NCBI RefSeq assembly: GCF_001659605.2
Contig: NC_035161.2
Span: 27,761,691 to 27,825,690 of the forward strand
Direction of reading: 5' to 3'
From: Manihot esculenta
Taxonomy: Eukaryota > Streptophyta > Magnoliopsida > Malpighiales > Euphorbiaceae
Length of the DNA stretch: 64,000 bases
A program made the position numbers and the translations under genes. The notes beneath the pieces are model-generated. The model had not been told where the DNA came from and searched no databases. It saw nothing but the letters and a program-made list of their open reading frames with translations. Of this stretch, positions 34,174 to 45,003 are shown piece after piece (the stretch's first letter is position 1; every line of letters begins with the position of its first letter).

Positions 34174-36606
34174 ACAGCAAAAAGTGAAATTAAATTTATT
34201 TGTGAAATTAAATTTGTTTGATACTCTCTTTTTATAAAGCTTAAATCTATTAAGGAAAAAATTGATAAAACAACTAATTATATTTATCGATAATGGAAAG
34301 AGTGAATCCACAGTCGATAAAAAAAAGGATTGGTCTCTCCTTATCAAATAAGCACGAGAAAACCAATGAAATTAAAAAAAAAAACAGTTATAACCCTAAA
34401 TGAAAATAAAAAATAGTAAAAAAAATTCTAATTAAAAAGGTAACACATCGATTTTAAATAATAATGAGATTTGAAAATAGTTATTTTCATAAAATATTCG
34501 TGTGCAAAGAGCAATACGATTTCGACTTATGAAATTATAATAAAGAATAAGAATTTTAATATAATTCTAAATATAATTTTAAAATAAAACTTACTCCTAT
34601 ATTATTTATGTGAGAATAATATTAATAAATAAATTAAAATTATGATTTTAATGGAATAAACTAAAATTATATAAAATATTAATTTGATTGATTTTGGAAT
34701 TTTAATGGTTGTGGGCTTTAAAGCTTATATATGCTAATTATGAATCAAACCATATAATGAAATGGTCTTATTGTGAAACCTTACTGTGTAAAAATCCTAT
34801 ATTTATCGGGTTGCCTTTAAAATTTGATAATTTAGTCGATTTTTTTTAGTATAGTGTATATATAGTAAAAATTAATTTTTTTTACAATAATTTTAAATTA
34901 TTGTAATTATTGTATTAATAAAATTAAGATAATAATTTCACATTCACTATTAAATATTATTATCTAAATACTCAAATAATAGTATTGAATTAATATATAT
35001 ACATATATATATATATATGTATTATAATGTGATAAGAATATTATCTTTATTATGTATTAACCTTTTCTCTATTTTCTAATTTCTTCAAGTTTGAGTTTAA
35101 AATTATTTAACTTTAATTATAATTCTTTTTTAATTTAAAAAATTGGAGAAGGAATAAATTTTGCAACTACCAACAGAAATTTAGGTAATAAATCAAATCA
35201 AACAAAAATGCAATTTGCACAGTGACAATGGCAGCTTCTGCTCGAGTTCTACAGTTGGCTAAGTTATTTATCATAATGATTCTATTGTACAAATTAATTA
35301 GTCAAAATCTCGCAGTATGCGTGAATATTTATAAAATTATATTGAATTAATACCTCTAAATATTTTGACAAGTAATTAAAAAAAAAATTAAATTAGTGAG
35401 AAAAAAATAACAAATAAATAAATTTAGAAAGTTTCCCTCTTTCAACTAGCAGGTAAAAACTCCATCTACTTTAATTATAAAGAATGTCTTGAACTTTATT
35501 TTTGTTTTAGCTTATATATACATGTATAGTTTTAAAAATTTCAAAATTGTAAAAGTTTAATTAACATGACTAAATTAGATGATTATCTTAGATTGTGTTT
35601 TAAAAAAATTATCAATTATTATATTATAAATTAAATATTAAATTAAAATTACTTAATTAAAATATAAAAAATTAAAATAACTCAAAATTTTTTTAAAAAT
35701 TAGAAAAATAAAACGCTGAATATTAAATTTTATTTTTTTAATATAAATTTATTTTTAAATTATTACTAAAAAATTAAATAATATTAAATATCTATTGACA
35801 ATAGATAATAAAACTTGAATTCTATCAAATTTAGTTAAATGCATTTACCACAGACTAAATCTGTGAGTACTAAAGCACTCACTTTTAAATGATAAAGTTG
35901 TAATTTTATTTAATTTTTTAATATAAATTTTAAGGGCAATTTAGACTAAATATTAAAATTGATGTAGAATAAATTTTATTTTTTAACTAAGAATATATAT
36001 AATGATATTTTTATTATGCAATTGAAATTGCATTAAAAGTTCAATAGACAACAAAATAAACTAACATGAAATAAAATTAGCAACCAAAGCTTATTCAATC
36101 TAAATCCAAAATTGAAGCCAAAAAGCCGTTGTAATTTGCATGTATTCAAGAACGAGCTGATTAACATACCACCATAGTTCAGTTTAAATCCATTCGGTTC
36201 GGTTGAATTTTTTTCTTTTAATCTTTTTTAGTTTTTAACTAATATCATTTAGTTAAGACGAAATAAGAGAAAAGATAGGTCAGAAAACTAAAAATCCTAT
36301 TAAAATTTCTCAAAAATTGAAAAAAAAATGGGTTTTTAACAGTTAAATGAGACTATTTATAATAGAAACAAAACCCTAATAAGCAAAATTAGAAAAATAC
36401 TCAAAATATCCAAAAAAATAATTAAAATACAAAATTGATCCCTAAACGATGGAATTATTATATCGAACTTTGTGATCGGACGTATGGCCATCGTCACACT
36501 TTTGAAAGTCATGCGTTTCAAAATTTTCTTTCCGAAAAGCTATCGTGACTCTCTATCGGACGTCGGTAGCAAAAATTAGATCTGGTCCAAATCTATCATG
36601 AGTCTC
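34174..36606. repeat. Distal flank of PME copy 1
   Basis: 34174-35034 matches 53668-54522 (copy 3), and its first part matches 48490-49100 (copy 2). 35040-35215 resembles 47925-48060 and 53060-53190, an extra internal repeat. Otherwise AT-rich and non-coding, with a TA-rich microsatellite near 34997-35020. I saw nothing recognisable at 36180-36600. Confidence 0.6.
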
Positions 36607-36752
36607 TATCCCATTTCTCTTCCCACCAACATAAGTGCCCTCAAAAAATATAATAATAATAATAAGAAAAAGAGATAGAGTAATTTTTCTTGCCATTGAA
36701 TATTCAATTATATTGTTTTAGAAAAAATTATTCTTTAATAATTAAAAATAAA

Positions 36753-38131
36753 TTACATTGGAGGTGGAAGCAACCATTTAGAACCCTGAATATAGCCAAG
36801 AGAGAGAAAGTGTTTTGCGTCTCTATCCGTTAGCTTCTTGGCAAATTTAACACGTCTTTTAAAATTTGATCCAGGTCCTGAATTTTCATATTCCGCAAAG
36901 AAAACCGTCCTGCATTTCAAATAATTCATCTTAATTAATTTTTTATCATTTTTATCTCTCTTAAAGTTTGAGGTTAAAGATAATTTAATTTACCTTTCTC
37001 TTTCAGGTCGCTTATTATTTGACCATCCAAGAGGATTAATAACTGTGCCCATTTCAGTATAAGAGAAGACTACCTCAGGCATCGCCCTCCATGCTCGTCC
37101 CAAATATGTTTCGGATGCACTTCCTGTTATTTTGCATTGTACAAATGAGTAACCCCAATTTTCTGATTTGTTCTCCTTTGCTTGTGCTGTGATGAATGTC
37201 AGTCCCTTATTATTTACTACATTTATGTGTGATTCCTGCATTTAAAATAAAGTATAATAGTTAATTTTTATTTAATATATTATTTTTTTAAAAAACAATG
37301 TTAATATATATATTCTCACCAAATAAAGTGACCTTCCTCTTCCAAAAATAAAATCAACAGTGCCTTCAATGTAACAATTTTTATAAAAATGATGTCCTCT
37401 ATCATCACATAATGTGTCTTGAAATCCAAGCATTTTGCAGTTATAAAAAGCTGCCTTATCACCACTAACTCTCAATGCAACTGCCTGAGCTCCCGGCTTT
37501 TTCGAATTAGGTCCTGGTGCAGTATTCTATATCAAAGAAAGAAATGAAATAATAAATCACAAGAACAAAAATTATTAAGCAAAATAAACTGATAATTAAG
37601 GCATATGCGTGTATATATATGCTTATATGTAAATACCTTAAAAATAATATTAACGGCCATGAAATAATTAGGCTCTATAGCTACGGAAGCACTAGCAAGA
37701 GTTCCATACTCATGAGCGGTGCCACCAAATGCCAAGGTGGGCATGGCTTTAGGATCTCCAAGGAAAGTAATAAAATGCTTAGTTCTTTCAATTTGGATCT
37801 TCTCAGTGTAGACTCCAGGACCAATTTTTATAATTACACGTTGTTTATTGTTTAACGGAACACTATTAATGGCATCAGTAACTGTCTTAAACTCTCCTTT
37901 TCCATCTTTTGAGACTATAATTATTCTGGATTTAGCCTCAGCAGCTTCAAGAGCAGGATCTAAGGTGCCTTTACGACTTCTCCAAGGTTTAACGTTTATT
38001 TGAAACCAATTACTTACCTTAGAATCGTCGGCTGGTATTGGTGTTATATCATCAGAGCTAACGGTGGTTGCAACAACAAGAATGGCAATGAGGACACAAT
38101 AAGTTGCATCAATATATCGTCCTCTTACCAT
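36753..38131 (-). CDS. Pectinesterase (pectin methylesterase) B, tandem copy
   Basis: Four exons: 38131-37637, 37526-37320, 37235-36994 and 36909-36753. Lengths are identical to PME A (495/207/242/157), giving 366 aa. The signal peptide, 'GFQDTL', 'GTVDFIFG' and 'LGRAWR' are all kept, so the enzyme should be active. Differences from PME A are scattered: MVRGRY for MARGRY at the start, LNNK for PPKN near residue 93, GHHF for GRHF, ENKSENW for QNKTEVY, and [10 protein letters not shown] for [10 protein letters not shown]. The PRO-less structure, promoter TATA box and 5' and 3' flanks are also shared, so the gene arose by a segmental duplication of about 10 kb. No stop or splice-site loss is seen. 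The surface substitutions could alter inhibitor binding or pH response; this is unproven. Confidence 0.93.
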
Positions 38132-39330
38132 TTTGTAGTTACTTCCTCCCGTTGATTTATTTGTTCAGAGTTCTTTGATTGGTTGCTTGTTTTTTTCTTT
38201 ACTAAACGATTCTAATTTATACAAGTATAAAATACTTTATATAAAAAATACTTAAAAAAGTGAGAATAGGAGAATTTACCGCATTTATGTAGTTAAAAAT
38301 AGACAAAGTGTTAAAATGTCATGATCTCTATATCTTTTTCCATTTTTGCTTCATGATCATAAGAAAAGTCCATTCAACCAAATATATAGGATCTATTCTC
38401 TTAAAATGAAAAGAAAAGATAAAATCGATGATCAACCATTTAATTAATTAATTAATTCGTTAGTATGTAACCGATATTTTAAATTTTGTTAAAAGTTATG
38501 TAGAAACATTTCATATCTTAGGTCAATTGAAACTTTAAATGAATATATGCTAATTATGAGTCAAACCAAACAATGAGATGATCTTATTGGTAGAACATTT
38601 ACCATGTAAAACTCTATGTCAGCATTCAAAAACAGATAAATTTAGCAGTATATTTTATTCCTTTCATCTCATAATTTTTATTTATTTTTTATTTTTTATT
38701 TTTTTTAATTATTTCAAAATTATTCTTCATTTCCTTTTTAAACGATAATAATATACAAAGTAACTATTATAACCTTATTTAATTTTATTTTATTTCTGAT
38801 AAATCTTTTAAAATATTTTTTAATATTTAATAAAATTTAATATATGCATATAATTGAAAAGTTAATAAAAATTATACTTCTTAATTTATATATATAAAAA
38901 TAAAATAAATAAAAATTATGAGGTGAAAAGTAAAAGCTCAATATTTACATTATTTTGCATTTTAATTCAAATATTTAACTTTTAGATAAATTAACTTAAT
39001 ATTTACATTTGATTATAATTTTTATTAATTTTTAAAATTTAAAATTTGAGAGTTCAAATGAGATGTTAAATATTATATTTTATTGTTTATTAAATGTAAA
39101 CTAATTATATATATATAAATAATATTAATACATACTTAATTGTAGTTAACTAATATTTTTAATTTTAAAAATAATGATAATCTAACTGTATGAATTTAGT
39201 TTTACAGCAATGATTAAGGAAAATTTGTAACATATATGTTTTTTTTATTATTTTATATATATATATGCTATTTTAAATTAATAATATATTTATTATAAAA
39301 TATTTATAATTATTGATGTAAAATAAAATC
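38132..39330 (-). repeat. Proximal upstream flank of PME copy 2
   Basis: AT-rich non-coding DNA matching 28027-29390 (copy 1) and, from about 38290 on, 51712-52885 (copy 3). It has small deletions relative to copy 1. It ends at the target site AAATC (39326-39330) of element C. Confidence 0.8.
38215..38221 (-). promoter_or_regulatory. TATA box of PME B
   Basis: TATAAAT on the minus strand, 84-90 bp upstream of the ATG at 38131, in the same place as in PME A. Confidence 0.6.
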
Positions 39331-40030
39331 TGATAAATATTTTCCTCTTCCTGGTCCATGATAGATCTGGTTTTCTTCTGGGTCCCTTCTTGCTGGGCTC
39401 CCTGGTGGATCTCTCCGTATTCTTCCTGGTGAAGGGACCTGTAAAATAAGAAAGAAAGGTCAGGGGCCTACCGGGTGTGCCCCGGCAGAGGCCCTCCGAC
39501 GCTCAAGTCAGATTTTATGGCTCAGAGTAGTATATTTAGGCAAGAGTTACAGAAAGAATAAAAATGGTGTCCAGGAAGGAAAAGGAAGAAGAAGAGAGCC
39601 CCCTCTGCGTGGCCTCTATCGTGATATATATATCTGTCTCTCTGCCACAATGCTAGCTGTCTTCTGTCGCCTAGCTCCGTATGTATGGATGTGTCAGGCG
39701 CCTGCTCCATGCGTAACGGCCATTAATTCTCCTCTGATACGTATGATTCTCCTCTGATACGCATGCGGAAGGACCTACCAGCGGGGCATCTTGGTCATTT
39801 TCCCCTTTCCGGGCTGGGTTGAATGGTAGGGCTGAAGTGGAGCCTGGTGGGGGCCTGATTACTGGGCCGAGAGGTTTGGGCCGGTTTGATTGAGGAGTCT
39901 AGGCGGAGTCCGGCCCTGTGACTGAGCGGGCTGGACCTGGCTCTCGAGGGGAATATTGAAGCCTTCGGATCATGGACTGTTTTCATGGGCCTGGCCTTTA
40001 TACCGGGGTGAAGAAATCCAGCGATCATCA
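39331..40030 (-). repeat. LTR of element C (left, 3' in element orientation)
   Basis: 700 bp, TGATAAAT...GATCATCA. Contains a symmetric TATATATA stretch (about 39623-39632) that may serve as the promoter TATA. Two substitutions separate it from the other LTR by eye: tccgtattc versus tccgtgttc, and caagagtt versus caagggtt. Small open frames are shared by both LTRs and are not genes. Confidence 0.9.
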
Positions 40031-40049
40031 ATTGCCCCTTTATCTCCTC
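40031..40049 (-). other. Polypurine tract of element C
   Basis: The minus strand reads GAGGAGATAAAGGGGCAAT immediately before the LTR. This primes plus-strand DNA synthesis in LTR retrotransposons and fixes the element's orientation. Confidence 0.7.
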
Positions 40050-40674
40050 AGCAGTTATTCCATGACTGGTGAGGGGATAAATCTTTAAACTCTATTCATG
40101 ACCGTGTGGTCTGAGAACTGCTCCTGTCGAAAGTATCCCTTTCTTGCCTTTTTATTATTTTTGCCTGAGCGTTGGACTCTTGTGTATGTTTTTTGCCCCT
40201 AAGTATTTATGGGTTGTCTTCTTTCGAGCGTTTTGCGGGCTCTTTGTTGCTTGGACCTTTCTCTAGGTCAGCTGAGTTGGTTTAGTGTGAGCGGTCAATT
40301 CTCGAGGTCGTTGCCTCTCATGATTGCCCCTGATTCTCTGTTTGGCTTTGTATTTTGGTATGCAGTTTGCTTAGGAATCGCCTTGCCTTAATTCGGTCTG
40401 TCTTATCCGGTTTACCAGTACTGCGCTCGTTTTCTTGAGATCGGCATGATGCTTTGGTACTTTTGGCTGTTGTGTGAGATTAAAGTCTTTCTATCTGATG
40501 ACTTGAGCTCCTTTGAGAGGTCGGAGTTTAGCTTTTTCATTTATGGTCCCGTGCCCCAATCTTTTATGTGAGATCAGAACTATGTTCTTTATGAGTTGTT
40601 TTTGCTTGTTGCACCGGATGATCTTGGGGATTCTGGCTATTTTTGCTCCGGGAGATCTTTGAGATCTTTGCCGG

Positions 40675-41150
40675 TCTTCTACCTCAGTGAGGTCTTCTGC
40701 CTCATTGAGGTCTTCTGCCTCAGTGAGGTTTTCTGCCTCTTTAAGGTCTTCTGCCTCTTTGAGGTCTTCTGCCTCTTTGAGGTCTTCTGCCTCTTGGAGG
40801 TCTTCTGCCTCTTTGAGGTCTTCTGCCTCGTTGAGGTCTTCTGCCTGCCTCAGTGAGGTCTTCTGCCCCATTGAGGTCTTCTGCCCCATTGAGGTCTTCT
40901 GCCTCTTTGAGGTCTTCTGCCTCTTTGAGGTCTTCTGCCTCACTGAGGTCTTCTGCCTCAGTGAGGTCTTCTGCCTCATTGAGGTCTTCTGCCTCATTGA
41001 GGTCTTCTGCCTCTTTGAGGTCTTCTGCCTCTTTTGAGGTCTTCTGCCTCAGTGAGGTCTTCTACCCCATTGAGGTCTTCTGCCCCATTGAGGTCTTCTG
41101 CCTCTTTTGAGGTCTTCTGCCTCATTGAGGTCTTCTTTTGCTATGACCTC
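40675..41150. repeat. 18-bp tandem array in element C
   Basis: About 25 units of the kind 'gaggtcttctgcctcatt', varying in the last few bases (cattt, cagtt, ctttt). Because 18 is a multiple of 3, all frames stay open locally; on the element's sense (minus) strand this gives hexapeptide repeats such as EAEDLK and MRQKTS within a 168-codon frame (40491-40997). It abuts the 26/27-bp array. Confidence 0.9.
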
Positions 41151-43050
41151 ACCTCATTGAGGTCTTCTCTTGTCAAGACCTCATTGAGGTCTTCTTTTGC
41201 TAGGACCTCCGTGAGGTCTTCTTTTGTCAAGACCTTATTGAGGTCTTCTCTTGTCAAGACCTTATTGAGGTCTTCCTTGTCAAGACCTTATTGAGGTCTT
41301 CTCTTGTCAAGACCTTATTGAGGTCTTCCTTGTCAAGACCTTATTGAGGTCTTCTCTTGTCAAGACCTTATTGAGGTCTTCATTGTCAAGACCTTATTGA
41401 GGTCTTCCTTTGCTAGGACCTCAGTGAGGTCTTCTTTTGTCAAGACCTTATTGAGGTCTTCTTTTGTCAAGACCTTATTGAGGTCTTCCTTTGTCAAGAC
41501 CTTATTGAGGTCTTCTCTTGTCAAGACCTTATTGAGGTCTTCCTTGTCAAGACCTTATTGAGGTCTTCCTTGTCAAGACCTTATTGAGGTCTTCTTTTGT
41601 CAAGACCTTATTGAGGTCTTCTTATGTCAAGACCTTTATTGAGGTCTTTTTTTGTCAAGACCTTATTGAGGTCTTCCTTTGTCAAGACCTTATTGAGGTC
41701 TTCCTTGTCAAGACCTTATTGAGGTCTTCTCTTGTCAAGACCTTATTGAGGTCTTCCTTGTCAAGACCTTATTGAGGTCTTCCTTTGCTAGGACCTCAGT
41801 GAGGTCTTCTTTTGTCAAGACCTTATTGAGGTCTTCTTTTGTCAAGACCTTATTGAGGTCTTCCTTTGTCAAGACCTTATTGAGGTCTTCTCTTGTCAAG
41901 ACCTTATTGAGGTCTTCCTTGTCAAGACCTTATTGAGGTCTTCCTTGTCAAGACCTTATTGAGGTCTTCTTTTGTCAAGACCTTATTGAGGTCTTCTCTT
42001 GTCAAGACCTTATTGAGGTCTTCCTTGTCAAGACCTTATTGAGGTCTTCCTTGTCAAGACCTTATTGAGGTCTTCTTTTGTCAAGACCTTATTGAGGTCT
42101 TCTTTTGTCAAGACCTTATTGAGGTCTTCTTTTGTCAAGACCTTATTGAGGTCTTCTCTTGTCAAGACCTTATTGAGGTCTTCCTTGTCAAGACCTTATT
42201 GAGGTCTTCCTTGTCAAGACCTTATTGAGGTCTTCTTTTGTCAAGACCTTATTGAGGTCTTCCTTTGTCAAGACCTTATTGAGGTCTTCTCTTGTCAAGA
42301 CCTTATTGAGGTCTTCCTTGTCAAGACCTTATTGAGGTCTTCTTTTGTCAAGACCTTTATTGAGGTCTTCTTTTGTCAAGACCTTTATTGAGGTCTTCCT
42401 TTGTCAAGACCTTATTGAGGTCTTCCTTTGTCAAGACCTTATTGAGGTCTTCCTTGTCAAGACCTTATTGAGGTCTTCTCTTGTCAAGACCTTATTGAGG
42501 TCTTCCTTTGCTAGGACCTCAGTGAGGTCTTCTTTTGTCAAGACCTTATTGAGGTCTTCTTTTGTCAAGACCTTATTGAGGTCTTCCTTTGTCAAGACCT
42601 TATTGAGGTCTTCTCTTGTCAAGACCTTATTGAGGTCTTCCTTGTCAAGACCTTATTGAGGTCTTCCTTGTCAAGACCTTATTGAGGTCTTCTCTTGTCA
42701 AGACCTTATTGAGGTCTTCTCTTGTCAAGACCTTATTGAGGTCTTCCTTGTCAAGACCTTATTGAGGTCTTCCTTGTCAAGACCTTATTGAGGTCTTCTT
42801 TTGTCAAGACCTTATTGAGGTCTTCTTTTGTCAAGACCTTATTGAGGTCTTCTTTTGTCAAGACCTTATTGAGGTCTTCCTTTGTCAAGACCTTATTGAG
42901 GTCTTCCTTTGTCAAGACCTCATTGAGGTCTTCTCTTGTTAGGACCTCAGTGAGGTCTTCTTTTGTCAAGACCTTATTGAGGTCTTCTTTTGCTAGGACC
43001 TCAGTGAGGTCTTCTTTTGTCAAGACCTTATTGAGGTCTTCTTTTGCCAG
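41151..43050. repeat. 26/27-bp tandem array (about 70 units) in element C
   Basis: Units such as 'gaggtcttcttttgtcaaga' followed by 'ccttatt' (27 bp), mixed with 26-bp units lacking one T and a rarer variant with 'gctaggacctcagt'. Each unit contains the inverted repeat AGGTCTT...AAGACCT with an intervening 7-8 nt, so each can fold as a hairpin. Higher-order blocks recur (for example the string around 41400-41540 is repeated at 41775-41910). On the sense strand, runs of 27-bp units encode the nonapeptide KEDLNKVLT; 26-bp units break the frame. Confidence 0.95.
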
Positions 43051-43202
43051 GAGATCTTGGGGACCCTGGTCTTCATGCTCCGGGAGGTCTTTTAAGATCC
43101 TCACCGGCCGTTTTTATTTTGTTTTCCCGGGAGTTCTAGGGGATCCCGGTCTTCTTTATTTTCCCGGGATGACCTCAGGGCCTCGCCGGCTGTTTTTGCT
43201 CC

Positions 43203-43562
43203 AGGAGATCTTACGGGATCCTGGCCGTTTTTGTTCCGGGGTGACCTCGGGGCCCCGCCGGCTGTTTGTGCTCTAGGAGATCTTACGGGATCCTAGTTAT
43301 TTTTGTTCCGGGGTGACCTCGGGGCCCCGCCGGCTGTTTGTGCTCTAGGAGATCTTACGGGATCCTAGTTATTTTTGTTCCGGGGTGACCTCGGGGCCCC
43401 GCCGGCTGTTTGTGCTCTAGGAGATCTTACGGGATCCTAGTTATTTTTGTTCCGGGGTGACCTCGGGGCCCCGCCGGCTGTTTGTGCTCTAGGAGATCTT
43501 ACGGGATCCTAGTTATTTTTGTTACGGGGTGACCTCGGGGCCCCGCCGGCTTTCTTTGCTCC
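43203..43562. repeat. 72-bp tandem array (5 units) in element C
   Basis: 'aggagatcttacggg' recurs at 43203, 43275, 43347, 43419 and 43491, a step of 72 bp. Units 2-5 are nearly identical ('ggtgacctcggggccccgcc'), which points to recent amplification. GC-rich compared with the neighbouring arrays. Confidence 0.9.
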
Positions 43563-43583
43563 CTTAGGAGGTCTTGCGCAAGG

Positions 43584-43729
43584 TTCAGGCTCATTGGCCT
43601 TACTGTCGCTTCGTCATCTCAGCTGGTTTTGTGCCTAACTGAGGTCTTGGATAAGATTCAGGCTCATTGGCCTTACTGTCGCTTCGTCATCTCAGCTGGT
43701 TTTGTGCCTAACTGAGGTCTTGTTCATTT
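43584..43729. repeat. 73-bp tandem pair in element C related to the element B array
   Basis: 'ttcaggctcattggcc' occurs at 43584 and 43657. The unit shares 'ggccttactgtcgcttcgtc' and 'gaggtcttg' with the 160-bp unit of element B, showing that the two elements have related 3' regions. Confidence 0.85.
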
Positions 43730-44425
43730 TTTTGAATTTTTCTGCAAAATAAGAGCTTGCACAAAGCGTATATAACGAGAATGCTCGTTGTTAATTTAAT
43801 AATATTCATCAATAAAAAATGTGTCGCACATGTCACTTAGTTTCATACTTCAGATGAACAATTTATAAAATACTATGCTTGAGCATATAAAATATTGTGA
43901 AAAGTGTAAGTATTATTTACACTGTATAATTCTGAAATCAATAATAACTGCAAAACTATAAAGCGAAGGTAGCATAAAAGACTCTTGATTTTGAGGTTTG
44001 TCTGGTGGTGATGATGATAAATAATTAATTGCTTGCAGTAGTTGCGGATCGTGCGTAAGCTAATAAATCATTTATGATGGCATTGTTGTAATATTTGTAA
44101 AGAATTTGGGTACTTACCTCCTAGTAATTAAGAGTCACGTCGACCACTTTTGTATGAGTTGCGTTGACATGTCACTTTACTGCAATTCCCTCAAACTCAA
44201 TCTTGAAAAATTAATAATTTCGATATTTGGCCGACCTGCTGCAGTCCGAGCTCCTTTCGGTCTTGCTACTCCGACTGGCCGATTGACCTCCATATTTACA
44301 TACGGACGAAATGTTAAATCATGATTCTTATTGGAATTCACAGCAATTTGCGGATAGAGCAAAGAAAATGCTGAAGAAAGTGATGTGCTTGATTACTTCA
44401 TCCTTGGAAAGTGTGCGTTATTGGA

Positions 44426-45003
44426 ATTCAAGAGTACCCTTATTGTTGTAAAATCCAGCCATTTGTCAACTCTCTTCAACATGTGCGCTAGGCATGCCCA
44501 TACCAAATCTTTCCCTATATAAGCATGGATTCAAGAGTACCCTTATTGTTGTAAAATCCAGCCATTTGTCAACTCTCTTCAACATGTGCGCTAGGCATGC
44601 CCATACCAAATCTTTCCCTATATAAGCAATCCATGCTAAAGTTGTTAGACCGTCCGTAGCAGATTTCAAATGGCTTGAGAAATTCAGCCAATCCCGCAAA
44701 ATCAAGTTTCTGAGTTTGCTTAGCCTTAATGAGAAGCTCCTTCTGAACACTAAAAGCTTCTTGCGCAATCTTTGTAACCTCCAACACCTGTCCACCAATC
44801 TTCTCATCCGCAGCCAAAACCTTACCAAAGAACTGTCCCAATAGATCGTCAAATGCCACAATTGATGGATCGATGGTCACATCAGCTCCACTAAAGTCCG
44901 AAACTCCATGGTCCCTGAACGCCGACGTAGACAGCGCCTCTAGCCGCGCCACCGCCGATTCGAGCCTGTCAATTAGCTTCTCCTTCATGAAGCAAAGCGA
45001 CAT
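44426..45003 (-). pseudogene. CAP1: Captured fragment of adenylyl-cyclase-associated protein gene (CAP1) inside element C
   Basis: The minus strand opens with an ATG (44988) and reads the N-terminal part of plant CAP1, a protein that binds adenylyl cyclase/actin and recycles cofilin-bound actin monomers. Recognisable pieces: 'EKLIDRLESAVARLEAL', 'DPSIVAFDDLLGQF', 'EKIGGQVLEVTKI', 'AFSVQKELLIKAKQTQK' and 'LAEFLKP'. Compared with the family, about 20 residues after LKP are deleted, which shifts the frame. The following 'HLKSATDGLTTLAWIAYIGKD' lies in another frame, a further small deletion restores the first frame for 'GMGMPSAHVEES', and the next conserved Trp codon is a stop. The terminal part is duplicated as a 103-bp tandem (44426-44528 and 44529-44627). 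No intron interrupts the matched part. It lies in the element's sense orientation. Not expected to make a working CAP. Confidence 0.85.

Noticed and set aside
40687..41294. Plus-strand open frames encoding SLRSSA/EVFCL repeats
   Set aside because: An 18-bp period keeps every frame open by arithmetic. These frames are antisense to the element and resemble no protein family.
40675..43050. CRISPR-like look of a regular repeat array
   Set aside because: Units are directly adjacent, without unique spacers, and vary by point changes. This is a satellite array in a plant retroelement.
44426..45003. A functional CAP1 gene
   Set aside because: Only the N-terminal part is present. It has a deletion of about 20 residues, frame changes, a stop at a conserved Trp and a tandem duplication, and it lies inside a retrotransposon.
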